In this document: piece after piece, positions 10,304 to 21,851 of the stretch
How positions within the stretch are numbered: the first letter of the stretch is position 1
Layout: the number at the start of each line of letters is the position of its first letter
Assembly (NCBI RefSeq): GCF_026151205.1
Contig: NC_087078.1
Span: forward strand, 3,861,675-3,925,674
Direction of reading: 5' to 3'
Length of the DNA stretch: 64,000 nucleotides
From: Bolinopsis microptera
Taxonomy: Eukaryota > Ctenophora > Tentaculata > Lobata > Bolinopsidae
Made by a program: the position numbers and the translations under genes
Notes under the pieces: model-generated
What the model saw: only the letters and a program-made list of their open reading frames with translations
Database searches by the model: none
What the model was told of the DNA's origin: nothing

Positions 10304-12927
10304 GGGGGGGGGGGTGTCATGTCCGTCTATGTCCGCCTATGTCCTGTCCTTTTTGGATTCTATGAGACAACGGACGTGTTTTTTGGGACATTGGCGGACA
10401 CGGACGGACATTGGCGGACACGGACGGACATTGGCGGACTCGGACGGACATTGGCGGACTCGGACGGACATTGGCGGACTCGGACGGACATTGGCGGACC
10501 CGGACGGACATTGGCGGACTTGGATGGACATTGGTGGACATTAGCGGACATTGGTGGACATTAGCGGACAATGTACTAATGTACAGAGTACTGAAGAGTA
10601 CTGAAGAGTACTGAAGAGTACTGAGGAGGATGGCTGAGAAGGATGGCTGAGGAGGATGGCTGAGGAGGATGACTGAGGAGGATGACTGAGGAGGATGACT
10701 GAGAGGGAGGAGAAGGATCAGGAAGACCCAGGAGGAGGAGGAGGAGGACCCAGAAGGAGGACCTAGGAGGAGGAGGAGGAGAACTGAGGAGGATGACTCA
10801 GGAGGAGGAGGACTCAGGAGGAGGACTAAGGAGGACTGAGAAGGAGGAGGACTGAGGAGGATGACTGAGAGGGAGGAGGAGGAGGAAGAGGAGGAAGAGG
10901 ACTGAGGAGGAGGAGGAGAAGGACTGAGGAGGAGAAGGAGGACCCAGGAGGAGGAGGACCCAGGAGGAGGAGGACCCAGGAAAAGGCCCCAGGAGGAGGA
11001 GGAGGACTGGGGAGGAGGAGAACTGTTGAGGACTGATGAGGAGGACTGAGGACGAGGAGGAGGAGTAGGAGGATGACTGAGGAGGGGAGGAGGAAGAGGA
11101 CTGGGGAGGATCAGGAAGACCCAGGAGGACCCAGGAGGAGGAGGAGGAGGAGGAGGACCCAGGAGGAGGAGGAGGACTGAGGAGGACTGAGGAGGAGGAC
11201 TGACGATGACTGAGAAGGAGGAGGACTGAGGAGTACTGCGGAGGATGGCTGAGGAGGATGGCTGGGGAGGATGGCTGAGGAGGATGACTGAGGAGGATGA
11301 CTGAGAGGGAGGAGGAGGAGGACTCAGGAGGAGGACTCAGAAGGAAGAGGAGGAGGACTCAGGAGGAGGACTTAGGAGAAATGAGAAGGAGGACTGAGGA
11401 GAACTGAGGAGGAGGAGGAGGAGGACTGAATAGGAGGAGGAGAAGGAGGGGGACTGGGAGATGACTGGGGAGGAGGAGGACTGATGAGAAGGATGAGGAG
11501 GAGGACCCAGGAGGAGGAGGACTGAGGACCCAGGAGGAAGAGGAGGAGGATGAAGAGGAGGAGGACCCAGGAGGAGGAGGACTGAGGAGGAGGACTGAGG
11601 AGGACTGAGGAGGACTGAGAAGGAGGAGGAGGACTGAGGAGGACTGAGAAGGAGGAGGAGGAGGACTGAATAGAAGGAGGAGGGGGACTGGGGGAGGGTA
11701 CCGCGACAATTGACCCCCCGACAATTGACCCCCCGACAATTGACCCCCCGACAATTGACCCCTATGTAATTACACTGGGGTCAATTGTCGCGAAATCTAG
11801 GCTTGAGTACGACAATTGACCCCCCGACAAGTAACCCCCCGACAATTGACCCCCCGACAATTGACCCCCTATGTAAATACACTGGGGTCAATTGTCGCGA
11901 AATCTAGGGCTCAGTACGACAATTGACCCCCCGACAATTGACCCCCCATGTATTTACACTGGGGTCAATTGATCGGGTTAGGGTCAGGGTCCTGGGTCAG
12001 GATCCTGGTTCAGGGTCCTGGGTCAGGGTTAGGGTTAGGGTTAGGGTTAGGGTTAGCGTTAGGGTTAGGGTTAGGGTTAGGGTTAGGGTTAGGGTTAGGG
12101 TTAGGGTCCTGGGTCAGGGTCAGGGTCATGGTTAGGGTTAGGATTAGGGTTAGGGTCCTGGGTCAGGGTTAGGGTTAGGGTTAGGGTCCTGGGTTAGGGT
12201 TAGGGTTAGGGTTAGGGTCAAGGTCAGGGTCAGGGTTAATTGTATTAAATCATATTGTCGGGGGGTCAATTGTCGGGAGGTCAATTGTCGGGGGGTCAAT
12301 TGTCGCCCACCCTGGGGGAGGACTGAGGAGGAGGATGGAGGACTGAGGAGAAGGATGAGGAGGAGGACTGAGGAGGACTGAGGACTGAGGAGGAAGAGGA
12401 GGAGGATGAAGAGGAGAAGGACCCAGGAGGAGGACCCAGGAGGAGGACTCAGGAGGAGGAGGAGGACTGGGGAGGAGGAGGACTGTTGAGGACTGATGAG
12501 GAGGACTGAGGACGAGGAGGAGGAGTAGGAGGAGGACTGAGGATTTGAGGAGGAGAGGAGGAAGAGGACTGAGGAAGATCAGGAAGACCCAGGGGGAGGA
12601 GGAGGAAGAGTAGGAGGAGGAAGCATCTAAATGTTATTTCCATTTTTGTCCGTTTTTGTCCATTTTTGTCCGTTTTTGTCCGCTCTATTTTTTGTCCGTT
12701 TTGAAAATATAGGGTACCGAACGGACAAAAAACATGATCCCCCTATAACAGCAAAAATTGAACATTTTATTTAGCAATTTAGGTGTCCATTAATGTCCGC
12801 CTATGTCCGCCTATGTCCGTCTATGTCCGCCTATGTCCGTCTATGTCTGCCTATGTCCGCCTATATCCGCCTATGTCCTGTCCTTTTTGGATTCTATGAG
12901 ACAAGCGGACATAGACGGACGTGACAA
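10304..12927 (+). repeat. Mosaic repeat, copy 1
   Basis: Order inside: poly-G, TGTCCGTCTATGTCCGCC repeats, TTTTTGGATTCTATGAGACAA, a 20-bp minisatellite (CATTGGCGGACTCGGACGGA) at 10388-10560, a long purine tract (GAGGAGGACTGAG units) to 11697, a nested element 11698-12312, more purine tract, TTTTTGTCCG repeats, TGTCCGCCTATG repeats, a second TTTTTGGATTCTATGAGACAA and AGCGGACATAGACGGACGTGACA. The poly-C end present in copy 2 is missing; gene sequence follows directly at 12928. Open frames across it (proline/serine- or arginine-rich) are repeat artefacts. Confidence 0.85.
11698..12312. mobile_element. Nested element with CGACAATTGACCCC arms and TTAGGG array
   Basis: Left arm: repeated CGACAATTGACCCCC; right arm: the inverted form TCAATTGTCGGGGGG (12255-12305). 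Between the arms are two TACACTGGGGTCAATTGTCGCG hairpin-like segments and about 220 bp of TTAGGG-type repeats with variants (TCAGGG, TCCTGGG). It sits within the purine tract, and TGGGGGAG on both sides (near 11689 and 12314) looks like an 8-bp target duplication. The second copy lies at about 23153-23765. Confidence 0.65.
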
Positions 12928-14831
12928 GGTGTTTGAACAAAAGAGCACTTCTTGCACACCCACCGAGAGAGTTTACCGGTCCTACTCCTCTGGAGCTGTC
13001 CTCTCTAGTGACCTAACCAAAGCAGCAGGAAAACATTGCGCCTTTCCGAGCCAATGTAAGCTCTCTAAAACTGGGAGCAGTCTTCAAGCAGCAACCTGCA
13101 CCGAACTGCTGAGGATCAGAGACGAGATAACCAGCGGTGGATACACGGCCACATGCCGGCATGATCAAACCAACTGGAATGTTAGCCCTCCAGAAAAGAA
13201 AGGATGTGGTGCTGATGGAGTATGTACTGATCCTAATTACAGCATCTTTCTTCAGAGGAGACTTTCTCCAGCAGGTTGGTTTACACGTTTTTAATTTCCG
13301 GACGACATGTTTGTTGTAATTGTCTAACATTGTCACATTAAATCGTATCGCAACATTGTTCACCCGTTTCAGCCCGTTTTAGGATTACGTTTTGAAATTT
13401 TTAGACGGCATACAATCAATTTTTGTTAACCCTATTCCAATTATTCCGTCAAAGTTGACTATCTTTAATAAACCTCCACCAGGTCTACGCCGATCAAGTG
13501 TACAAGGACAATCTCTTCTAAAAGCTGGAGTACAAATAGACAGCCTGGTATCCTCCTCTTACGAGCGTTCTAAGAATTCTGCTAAACAAGTAGGATACTG
13601 GTTTGGGATCACTGAGGTTAAAGAGGAGCCTCTTCCTTTGGACAACGGTGTACACGGCGCCCAGGATTACGAGAGGAAGGCTGGATATGAACCAAAGACT
13701 GATTCTGATCGGGGTTCAGATATCAAGAAAATCATGCGAGTTCGTATGAGGAATTGGCTACAAGAGGATTGGGACAAGCAGACTGAAGGAGGGGTAAGGT
13801 TTACTTATAGCCATGGAGGTACAATGGAAAATGCTTTCGGACACTCATTTGACGAAGGTGACTGTGCTTGGTCGAAGCCAACAGACAAAACTTACGATCT
13901 GAACGAGCCTTTGACTGTGGTTCTAAGCCAAAAGGAATTTCCAAACGAAATGGAAGTTGGAACAAAGAAGATTGACTTGTTTGCGGTGCTGAGCCCAGAG
14001 CAGACACAGAAGATGGCCCAGTGCACTGAGCTGAGAAAGGACTATGAGGATAGTATTTCATCATCAGATACTACGATTCTAGCAGCTGACAAAGACAAGG
14101 ATCTTGAAATAACAGAAGATGAATTTACCAAATTCTGTGAAAATTCAGTGGATACTTCAAGAACATGCTCTGATCTATGGAAGTCTATCCTTTCGCTGCA
14201 AGCAAAGCCGTACTGGCAGAAAAACACAGTTTCCACTAGCTTTTTCATCGGAGAGCATGCTTACTTTAACGGGGGGTGGTATGAAAAGGAGCACAGTTAT
14301 GGTGCCTGGCAATTTCCTTATCGTGGGACAACACTGGACACAATCAGACCCACAGTTTCAGAAATGAAACAAATCCTAGCCCCTTTGGACGAGCTGATAA
14401 GAGCTGATCTTAATGATAAGGAAACGAAAGCAGTTGTAGACTGTATCCCACAAGAAAGCACAATCCAACAGTTCAGCAGCTGTGCTTCCTCTCTGCTGTC
14501 CTACAAGCCCATACCAACCCGCAATCGACCTGAAGATGACGTGCATCTGACAGATGATTACCCCATTCTAGGACAGAAATACGCCTACCCGACCACAATA
14601 ACCATCACCCCCGTCCCTAACCCTGTGATGAAACTAGCCATGTGTTTGGTGGAGAAGAGACACATCACAGCAGAGAGGATGTCCCAGCTAATGGGTTGTG
14701 AATTAGCCGGGTCTGCAAATCAGAAGGGTGCATCGTGCACACCCTCTGAAAATGGATACAGGCTCAACTCCGGATATCGTCACCAGTTTGTCTTTGTGGT
14801 GGTGCTGACAATTATCTATAACATGTTTTGA
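12928..14831 (+). CDS. 5'-truncated gene for a Cys-rich secreted or anchored protein with an EF-hand loop
   Basis: Exon about 12928-13274 (frame open through the repeat border; donor GCAG|GTTGGT) joins in phase to exon 13483-14831 (acceptor CACCAG), which ends at TGA. About 560 residues remain. Features: many cysteines; an EF-hand loop DKDKDLEITEDE (about 14088-14123) with acids at positions 1, 3, 5 and 12; a motif SCTPTERVYRSYSSG near the start and a second copy, SCTPSENGYRLNSG, near the end; a hydrophobic C-terminus (FVFVVVLTIIYNMF) that could be a GPI signal or membrane anchor. I do not recognise the family. Upstream exons and promoter are absent: the gene begins exactly where mosaic repeat copy 1 ends, so it is probably a captured 3' fragment. 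Confidence 0.6.
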
Positions 14832-16774
14832 GAGCGGGATAGTCGGAAACTTACTTGTATTTAGTAGATAAACTTTTTCTTTACAGTAGACTTATCGTAT
14901 AATTACATTTTTATATAAGAATATGTATCGAGATTCGAGAGGTGATAATTTAAGTTCCAAACAACTATCAGACTGGATGAATTAGAGATAGGTGATATTA
15001 TATTATATATAATTATATATTATAAAAGGAGTTGTTACGGTAAAGTTCCAGCATCGTGGTTTTGATAGGTCTCTCTCTACTCGAGCTGCTATGTCGAGAT
15101 CCAACATGGATTATTTATTTATGGCTGCGACGGCTTTGATTGTCCCAAACATTTTTTCTTTCTTTAAATATGAGCTGTCTCAAACTTGTCCAGCTTCTAG
15201 TTCTCGATAAAACCTTCCCAATATGATCATCGTGGAAAAACTCAAGCGGCACTGCTGTACATATAAACATTTCAGAGTTAGAAAATATCCGTGAGCAACG
15301 CTCAATTAGTTACATTTTTATGGCAAATCATATTGAACAACTAGCCAGTCAAAGTATCACTGCCATCAGAAAGTGAAATTGTGTGTACATCTGACTGACA
15401 AGAAACAATTAAAGTACCACAAGACGACATTACGACCAGATAATCGCTTTGTACCATCTGTTTGAGATTGGAGCTGTCTTTGAACTACCCATAAATACTT
15501 TCGGCAAAGAAAAAGTATCAAAAAAATCTGAAATGGTCATACTTCAGTACACTTTTAAAGAAAAGATGTATTATATCTTCTATTTTTATATATATAGCAC
15601 TAAAGAGGTTGCCTCAAAACTCACCTGGTACTAAAACTCACACGTGAGGCATTAGGAGCTGTAAAGCATATCATTTTGTAATTTTGTCATCCTTACTCTG
15701 CCTTCAGTTAGATTAACTCATGGGTCAAACACCCACCACTGCTGCTCTCTTGAGCCAGATGAAAACTATTTTATAACCATTCTTCATTTTTTAAAGCTAT
15801 TAACTGCTCAATGCTATTTTAAGACCGCCCACGGGCCAAGTGAGCAGTAATTAAGTAGCAGGTAAGTAGCAGGTAAGTGGCTAGTAAGTGGCCATTAGTG
15901 ACTAGCCGACCAGTGGCCGACCAGAAGCTTGCTATGAAGCGGTGGTGGTTGGTGTTTGACCTCATTCTCAATTCACTACTTACTATTTATAGGTTATTGA
16001 AGTTAGACCAAAGGTACCATTGTAACCTGAATAACTTGTTTGTTGATCCTCTTGCCCCGGGACGCTCTCGTATGAATTATGTAGCATTCCCTGGAGAGTG
16101 GGTCTGGAGCGGTGGTATATATTTGACTAAGTTACCATCACTTCTGGCAGGGAAAGCAGAATAGAACAATGATAGAACAATGATATTGTGCGGCATATTT
16201 TAGAGCAACTTGTCTAATAGACTTACTGACTAAATGACACATAAATGGCACGTGAGCGTCGTTGGAATGCTACATAATTCATATGAGGGCGTCTTGGCAA
16301 GGGACTTGAAGCAGCTGGAATATCAGACAAGAGAGACGTAGAATACAATAGGTCTCTTTTGTTCATATGTTATAGTATGAACATTGTAGCTCCAGAATTA
16401 GAACAAGTTTTATTGTTAGTCTTTGTTCCTATTCCTAGCTTTGTTCTCATAAAGCTAGGAATTGTTAAGCTTCGCTTTTGGATGGAGTTAAAGAGTTAAT
16501 AGTTTCTCAGTACTTTCCTGTTTATTTACCAGGGTGAAGTATAGAGTACATAGTTTTTATGTACCGTTTGTCAGCGGTGAGCGGCAGATTTCACACTTTC
16601 TTAACTATTCGGCCGCATTTGTTGTAATTTGCTCTCCGTATTAAGACAGCATCACGTTATTCGTAAATCAGAGAATATTCTTCGATTTCATAGCCATCTT
16701 TCATTATTTTGATCTTGAATAATAACCAGTAAATAGCAACAAGCAAAACTACATTTCAACGACAATAAGACGGC
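14832..16774. other. Noncoding DNA between the two cargo genes
   Basis: AT-rich. A perfect AT palindrome is at about 15000-15024. A short array of GTAAGTGGC-type units is at 15858-15895. An imperfect inverted repeat (about 40 bp arms, CGTATGAATTATGTAGCATTCC) at 16045-16088 and 16264-16305 bounds a small hairpin element. The ORF across 15877-16164 lies in it and shows no domain. The last part is the probable promoter of the gene starting at 16775. Confidence 0.5.
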
Positions 16775-19700
16775 ATGATACGAGTAATTGTTCAATTGGT
16801 GTTGTTGGCGTTGTACACAGAAGGTAAACATCTATAAATATCATGTTGACTTGTATTGCCCAATTTGAATTAAAACGTCGAACCAATCCGATACAATGTT
16901 AATTTGTTAAATACCATGTGTGTATACTAAAATAACCATCCTTCTGCAGGATCACTAGAATACAAGTTAGCAGAACACAACACCCCAACCACATTCAACA
17001 CATCATGTGACCTGATCATACTCTCAACAAAGAACTTAGTCTTTACGCAAGGCTGGGAGGGGGATATCATATTTTTAGCGGCCACTGAAGAAGTCCTCAC
17101 GATTGGACTGCATCCGGAAAGTGCCAGCTTGGCTATCAAGAATGATGTGTTTCTAGGAGATAGGGAACAGTGGGATTTCCAGTGGGTGGAACAAGTGTTT
17201 TATCCAAACCGTGATGTTAATGCTCAATGGGAGACTACCGTTAGCTTCAATGATGACGAGCTAGTGGTAACGTGTGAAGGGGAGGTTAGGTCGTTAGGAT
17301 GCTTTATTTCAAAGTTCATAATTGTATTAATTTCTTCAGTGAGAAACGCTTCTAGCAGTTTAACATTTCAACTGGTTGAAAGATATTAGATAATTACCAA
17401 GGACTAAAATTTGTTTGATATATTTCATACCTATTGGATCTTCCTAATGCATATTAGCTAATTTAATTGAAGAAAGTGCTTAAATGCTATTAATTTCAGA
17501 CTCTAAAGATTTTAGCTGAGATCCCGTATACTGAATTAACGGGCGATAAAGATACGTTTCTGGCCAGCATTGATTCAATCTCTTTTATTCTGGAGGGGGA
17601 TAAACCTGTGGCTAGTAGAATCTATTACACCCTCAGTTGTAAAGGTAAATGTTATAATGGTTTTACATATTATAGCATTGAGCAGTTAATACCTCAAACA
17701 CACCTTATTATTAATTTAGAAAACTTAGTAAAGAAGGTAACTAATATCTGCTATTTTCAGAATCATGTGCTGCAGGACAACGTTTTGATCAGAGTAACGG
17801 CTGTGTGGAATGTCCGGAAGATACGTGGAGTGTTGCTGGAAATACAAGTCCATCTTGTACAGACTGTCCAGAAGGAAAAGGTGTTGCAGCTGGGCAGGGA
17901 AAACATTTAAATGACTGCACATGGAGTGAGTTAGACTCTGTTATAACAAAACAGTTCATCAACAATCAACTGTCAACTTTGTAGATCGAAATTGTTATTT
18001 GTTACATTAGTAAAGAAAGTTAATATCTTCTATTTTCAGAATCATGTGCTGCAGGACAACGTCTTGACCAGGTTGACGGTTGTGTAAACTGCCCGGATAA
18101 TCAGTGGAGCTCTGATGGAAATAACGCGGCTACTTGCCAGATATGTCCTTCAGGGAAAGGGGTGGCAGCTGGAGAAGGGAGAAAGGAAAGTAATTGTGCT
18201 TGGGGTAAGTTCAGTTCTTCTCTTTGGACTTTTAGTTGTGAAGTGCAAACGCTAGAAGTTGTAAATTAAGATTTTCAAGATAATGAACAATGGTTACCAT
18301 CCTTCTTTTCAGAGCCGTGTGATGCTGGACAATTCCTTCAACAGAGTATCGGCTGTGTGGAATGTCCAGAAGATACGTGGAGTGTTGCTGGAAATACAAG
18401 TCCATCTTGTACAGACTGTCCAGAAGGAAAAGGTGTTGCAGCTGGGCAGGGAAAACATTTAAATGACTGCACATGGAGTGAGTTAGACTCTGTTATAACA
18501 AAACAGTTCATCAACAATCAACTGTCAACTTTGTAGATCGAAATTGTTATTTGTTACATTAGTAAAGAAGGTTAATATCTGCTATTTTCAGAATCATGTG
18601 ATGCAGGACAACGTTTTGATCAGAGTAACGGCTGTGTGGAATGTCCAGAAGATACGTGGAGTGTTGCTGGAAATACAAGTCCATCTTGTACAGACTGTCC
18701 AGAAGGAAAAGGTGTTGCAGCTGGGCAGGGAGAACATTTAAATGACTGCACATGGAGTGAGTTAGACTCTGTTATAACAAAACAGTTCATCAACAATCAA
18801 CTGTCAACTTTGTAGATCGAAATTGTTATTTGTTACATTAGTAAAGAAGGTTAATATCTGCTATTTTCAGAATCATGTGCTGCAGGACAACGTCTTGACC
18901 AGGTTGACGGTTGTGTAAACTGCCCGGATAATCAGTGGAGCTCTGATGGAAATAACGCAGCTACTTGCCAGATATGTCCTTCAGGGAAAGGGGTGGCAGC
19001 TGGAGAAGGGAGAAAGGAAAGTGATTGTGCTTGGGGTAAGTTCAGTTCTTCTCTTTGGACTTTTAGTTGTGAAGTGCAAACGCTAGAAGTTGTTTATTAC
19101 GATTTTCAAGATAATGAACAATGGTTACCTTCCTTCCTTTCAGAGCCGTGTGATGCTGGACAATTCCTTCATCAGAGTAACGGCTGTGTGGAATGTCCGG
19201 AAGATACGTGGAGTGTTGCTGGAAATACAAGTCCATCTTGTACAGACTGTCCAGAAGGAAAAGGTGTTGCAGCTGGGCAGGGAAAACATTTAAATGACTG
19301 CACATGGAGTGAGTTAGACTCTGTTATAACAAAACAGTTCATCAACAATCAACTGTCAACTTTGTAGATCGAAATTGTTATTTGTTACATTAGTAAAGAA
19401 AGTTAATATCTGCTATTTTCAGAATCATGTGATGTAGGACAACGTTTTGATCAGAGTAACGGCTGTGTGGAATGTCCAGAAGATACGTGGAGTGTTGCTG
19501 GAAATACAAGTCCATCTTGTACAGCCTGTCCAGAAGGAAAAGGTGTTGCAGCTGGGCAGGGAAAACATTTAAATGACTGCACATGGAGTGAGTTAGACTC
19601 TGTTATAACAAAACAGTTCATCAACAATCAACTGTCAACTTTGTAGATCGAAATTGTTATTTGTTACATTAGTAAAGAAGGTTAATATCTGCTATTTTCA

Positions 19701-20844
19701 GAATCATGTGCTGCAGGACAACGTTTTGATCAGAGTAACGGCTGTGTGGAATGTCCAGAAGATACGTGGAGTGTTGCTGGAAATACAAGTCCATCTTGTA
19801 CAGACTGTCCAGAAGGAAAAGGTGTTGCAGCTGGGCAGGGAAAACATTTAAATGACTGCACATGGAGTGAGTTAGACTCTGTTATAACAAAACAGTTCAT
19901 CAACAATCAACTGTCAACTTTGTAGATCGAAATTGTTATTTGTTACATTAGTAAAGAAGGTTAATATCTTCTATTTTCAGAATCATGTGCTGCAGGACAA
20001 CGTCTTGACCAGGTTGAGGGTTGTGTAAACTGCCCGGATAATCAGTGGAGCTCTGATGGAAATAACGCGGCTACTTGCCAGATATGTCCTTCAGGGAAAG
20101 GGGTGGCAGCTGGAGAAGGGAGAAAGGAAAGTAATTGTGCTTGGGGTAAGTTCAGTTCTTCTCTTTGGACTTTTAGTTGTGAAGTGCAAACGCTAGAAGT
20201 TGTAAATTAAGATTTTCAAGATAATGAACAATGGTTACCATCCTTCTTTTCAGAGCCGTGTGATGCTGGACAATTCCTTCAACAGAGTATCGGCTGTGTG
20301 GAATGTCCGGAAGATACGTGGAGTGTTGCTGGAAATACAAGTCCATCTTGTACAGACTGTCCAGAAGGAAAAGGTGTTGCAGCTGGAGAAGGGAAAAAAG
20401 AAAGTGATTGTGCTTGTAAGTTCAGTTCTTCTCTTGTACTTGTAATCAGAAATTACCTTATCGGACATTATTAGTAAGAAAATAATTATGAACGGACATT
20501 AAAATGCACGCTAGAACCCCCAGCGTCCAATACATGTCCGTTCAAATAAAGTCCGGTAACAGATAAACGTTTGTAGCGTTTTAATTATTTTGAACTAGCT
20601 TATAAGTACCGTTATTCAACCAAACTTATTTGTTATATTCTGACGAAAACCCCAAATTCCAGTCCCGTGTTCCAACCTGGGTTCAGCTTGGGATAACGTC
20701 GTAAAAGATTTCTCACTGCCGATAGAACACGGCCAATCAGTGGAGTTCAAATGTGATCAGAAATATGTCAACATGGGGGATAAAACTGCAACATGCAGTG
20801 ACGGATCCCTACAACCTGAACCAAACTGTAGAAAAACAAGTTAG
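16775..20844 (+). CDS. Secreted protein with ten ephrin-receptor-like (GCC2/GCC3) repeats and a sushi domain
   Basis: Fourteen exons: 16775-16823, 16950-17284, 17500-17644, 17761-17925, 18040-18204, 18313-18477, 18592-18756, 18871-19035, 19144-19308, 19423-19587, 19702-19866, 19981-20145, 20254-20415, 20663-20844; 2358 nt, 785 residues, all junctions in phase. Exon 1 encodes a signal peptide (MIRVIVQLVLLALYTEG). Exons 2-3 (residues about 17-176) form a domain with few cysteines that I cannot name; faintly lectin-like. Exons 4-13 each encode about 55 residues of the type C-x-A-G-Q...GCVECP...W...G...SCTDCP.G.GVAAG...DC.W, the cysteine pattern of the GCC2/GCC3 (ephrin-receptor-like) family. Exon 14 is one sushi/CCP domain with four cysteines, then the stop. 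Likely an extracellular adhesion or recognition protein. The gene lies whole inside the composite insertion. Confidence 0.75.
17761..20415 (+). repeat. Tandemly amplified three-exon module (A-B-C)
   Basis: The ten repeat exons follow the order A B C A B C A A B C. Type A reads ESCAAGQRFDQSNGCVECP, type B ESCAAGQRLDQVDGCVNCP, type C EPCDAGQFLHQSNGCVECP. Starts of A at 17761, 18592 and 19423 are exactly 831 bp apart; an extra A exon follows after 279 bp (19702). Introns are as similar as the exons (for example ATCGAAATTGTTATTTGTTACATTAG before A and B exons), so the copies arose by recent unequal exchange. All these exons are phase 1-1. Confidence 0.9.
20450..20562. mobile_element. Short MITE with CGGAC termini in intron 13
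   Basis: Begins TTACCTTATCGGACATTATT and ends AATAAAGTCCGGTAACAG; internal ATGAACGGACATT and ATGTCCGTTCAAAT. The ends match those of the pogo-like element at 52620-53517, so it is probably a deletion derivative of that family. Confidence 0.6.
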
Positions 20845-21851
20845 AAAATTAAAGATTTTAGTTCTCACATTCTTACGAGTGGTAACTGTCGAATGTCGAT
20901 ACAACATTATCATTTTTGTATAACCATGGCTATATTTTACAATTTAAGAGAAAGAAAACGTGAACTTTGTTTGAAAATCATATTGTAGGGATATGATTTT
21001 CACACAAATTAACGCTATGTTATTTATCTTGCATTTTCAGTAAACTTTGGATCATGTGAACAATCTGATACGATCAAGTGATAACATATGATCAGTCAGT
21101 CTTCACAATTAACATTTTACGTTTTAGGTTAGTATTGGTAGTAAGAACTGCTGCAGCCGTTAAATGCAGTCAGCACTATCAAAATCTTTATGATCTGTTC
21201 GTCCAACAAGGATTCTAGTACACAGTAAAGAAATTGTTGGTGTGAAAATCTTGCATGAGATGGTCACTGGCGTTCCTGTGAAGTCATTTGGGCTGGACAG
21301 ATTTGGTGTAGGGGCATAAACGCTTAAACTCTTAAGTAGGCGTATCTTACAATTAGTAGGCGTATCTTACAATTAGTAGGCGTATCTTACAATTAGTAGG
21401 CGTATCTTACAATTAGTAGGCGTATCTTACAATTCCTCGGGGATCACAACAAAAATGTAGTATCGTGCTGAAATGACAAGTTTGTGACGGTTCATGATGA
21501 CAGTTCTCACTCGAGAAAACTGTCAATATTTTAGATGTCGTATTATCAAGTGTACCACCCTCCTGAAACTAACTTCATAAAACGGGTCACGTGACTAAAC
21601 ACAGGTCTGTATTAATCACGGCAGGTAATATAACCAGGTTAATGTATATGTAGTTCTACATTCTTTTCTAATGGTGATCACAGCTGAAGACTACTTAACG
21701 AATTGTTGCATCTTCAAAAAATTCTCCATCTCACATTTTATCCTAATGTCTGGTGATTATCATGGCCAATAACTCTACTGGTTCCTTCGCTTTCTCGGCT
21801 CAAAAGGTAAATGAAATAATTAGTAAAATAGTTAATTAACCATTTTTTAGT
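20845..21851. repeat. Noncoding DNA with a 20-bp tandem repeat
   Basis: Downstream of the sushi exon. Five head-to-tail copies of GTAGGCGTATCTTACAATTA lie at about 21336-21433. Otherwise AT-rich DNA with no recognisable coding exon, up to the poly-G start of mosaic repeat copy 2. Confidence 0.75.

Noticed and set aside
11359..11754. Proline/serine-rich ORFs and arginine/valine-rich ORFs in the mosaic repeats
   Set aside because: They are translations of purine-rich and TTAGGG arrays and occur identically in both repeat copies.
12025..12240. True chromosome end (TTAGGG repeats)
   Set aside because: The array is short, has variant units, lies inside a mobile repeat present twice, and is flanked by continuous DNA.
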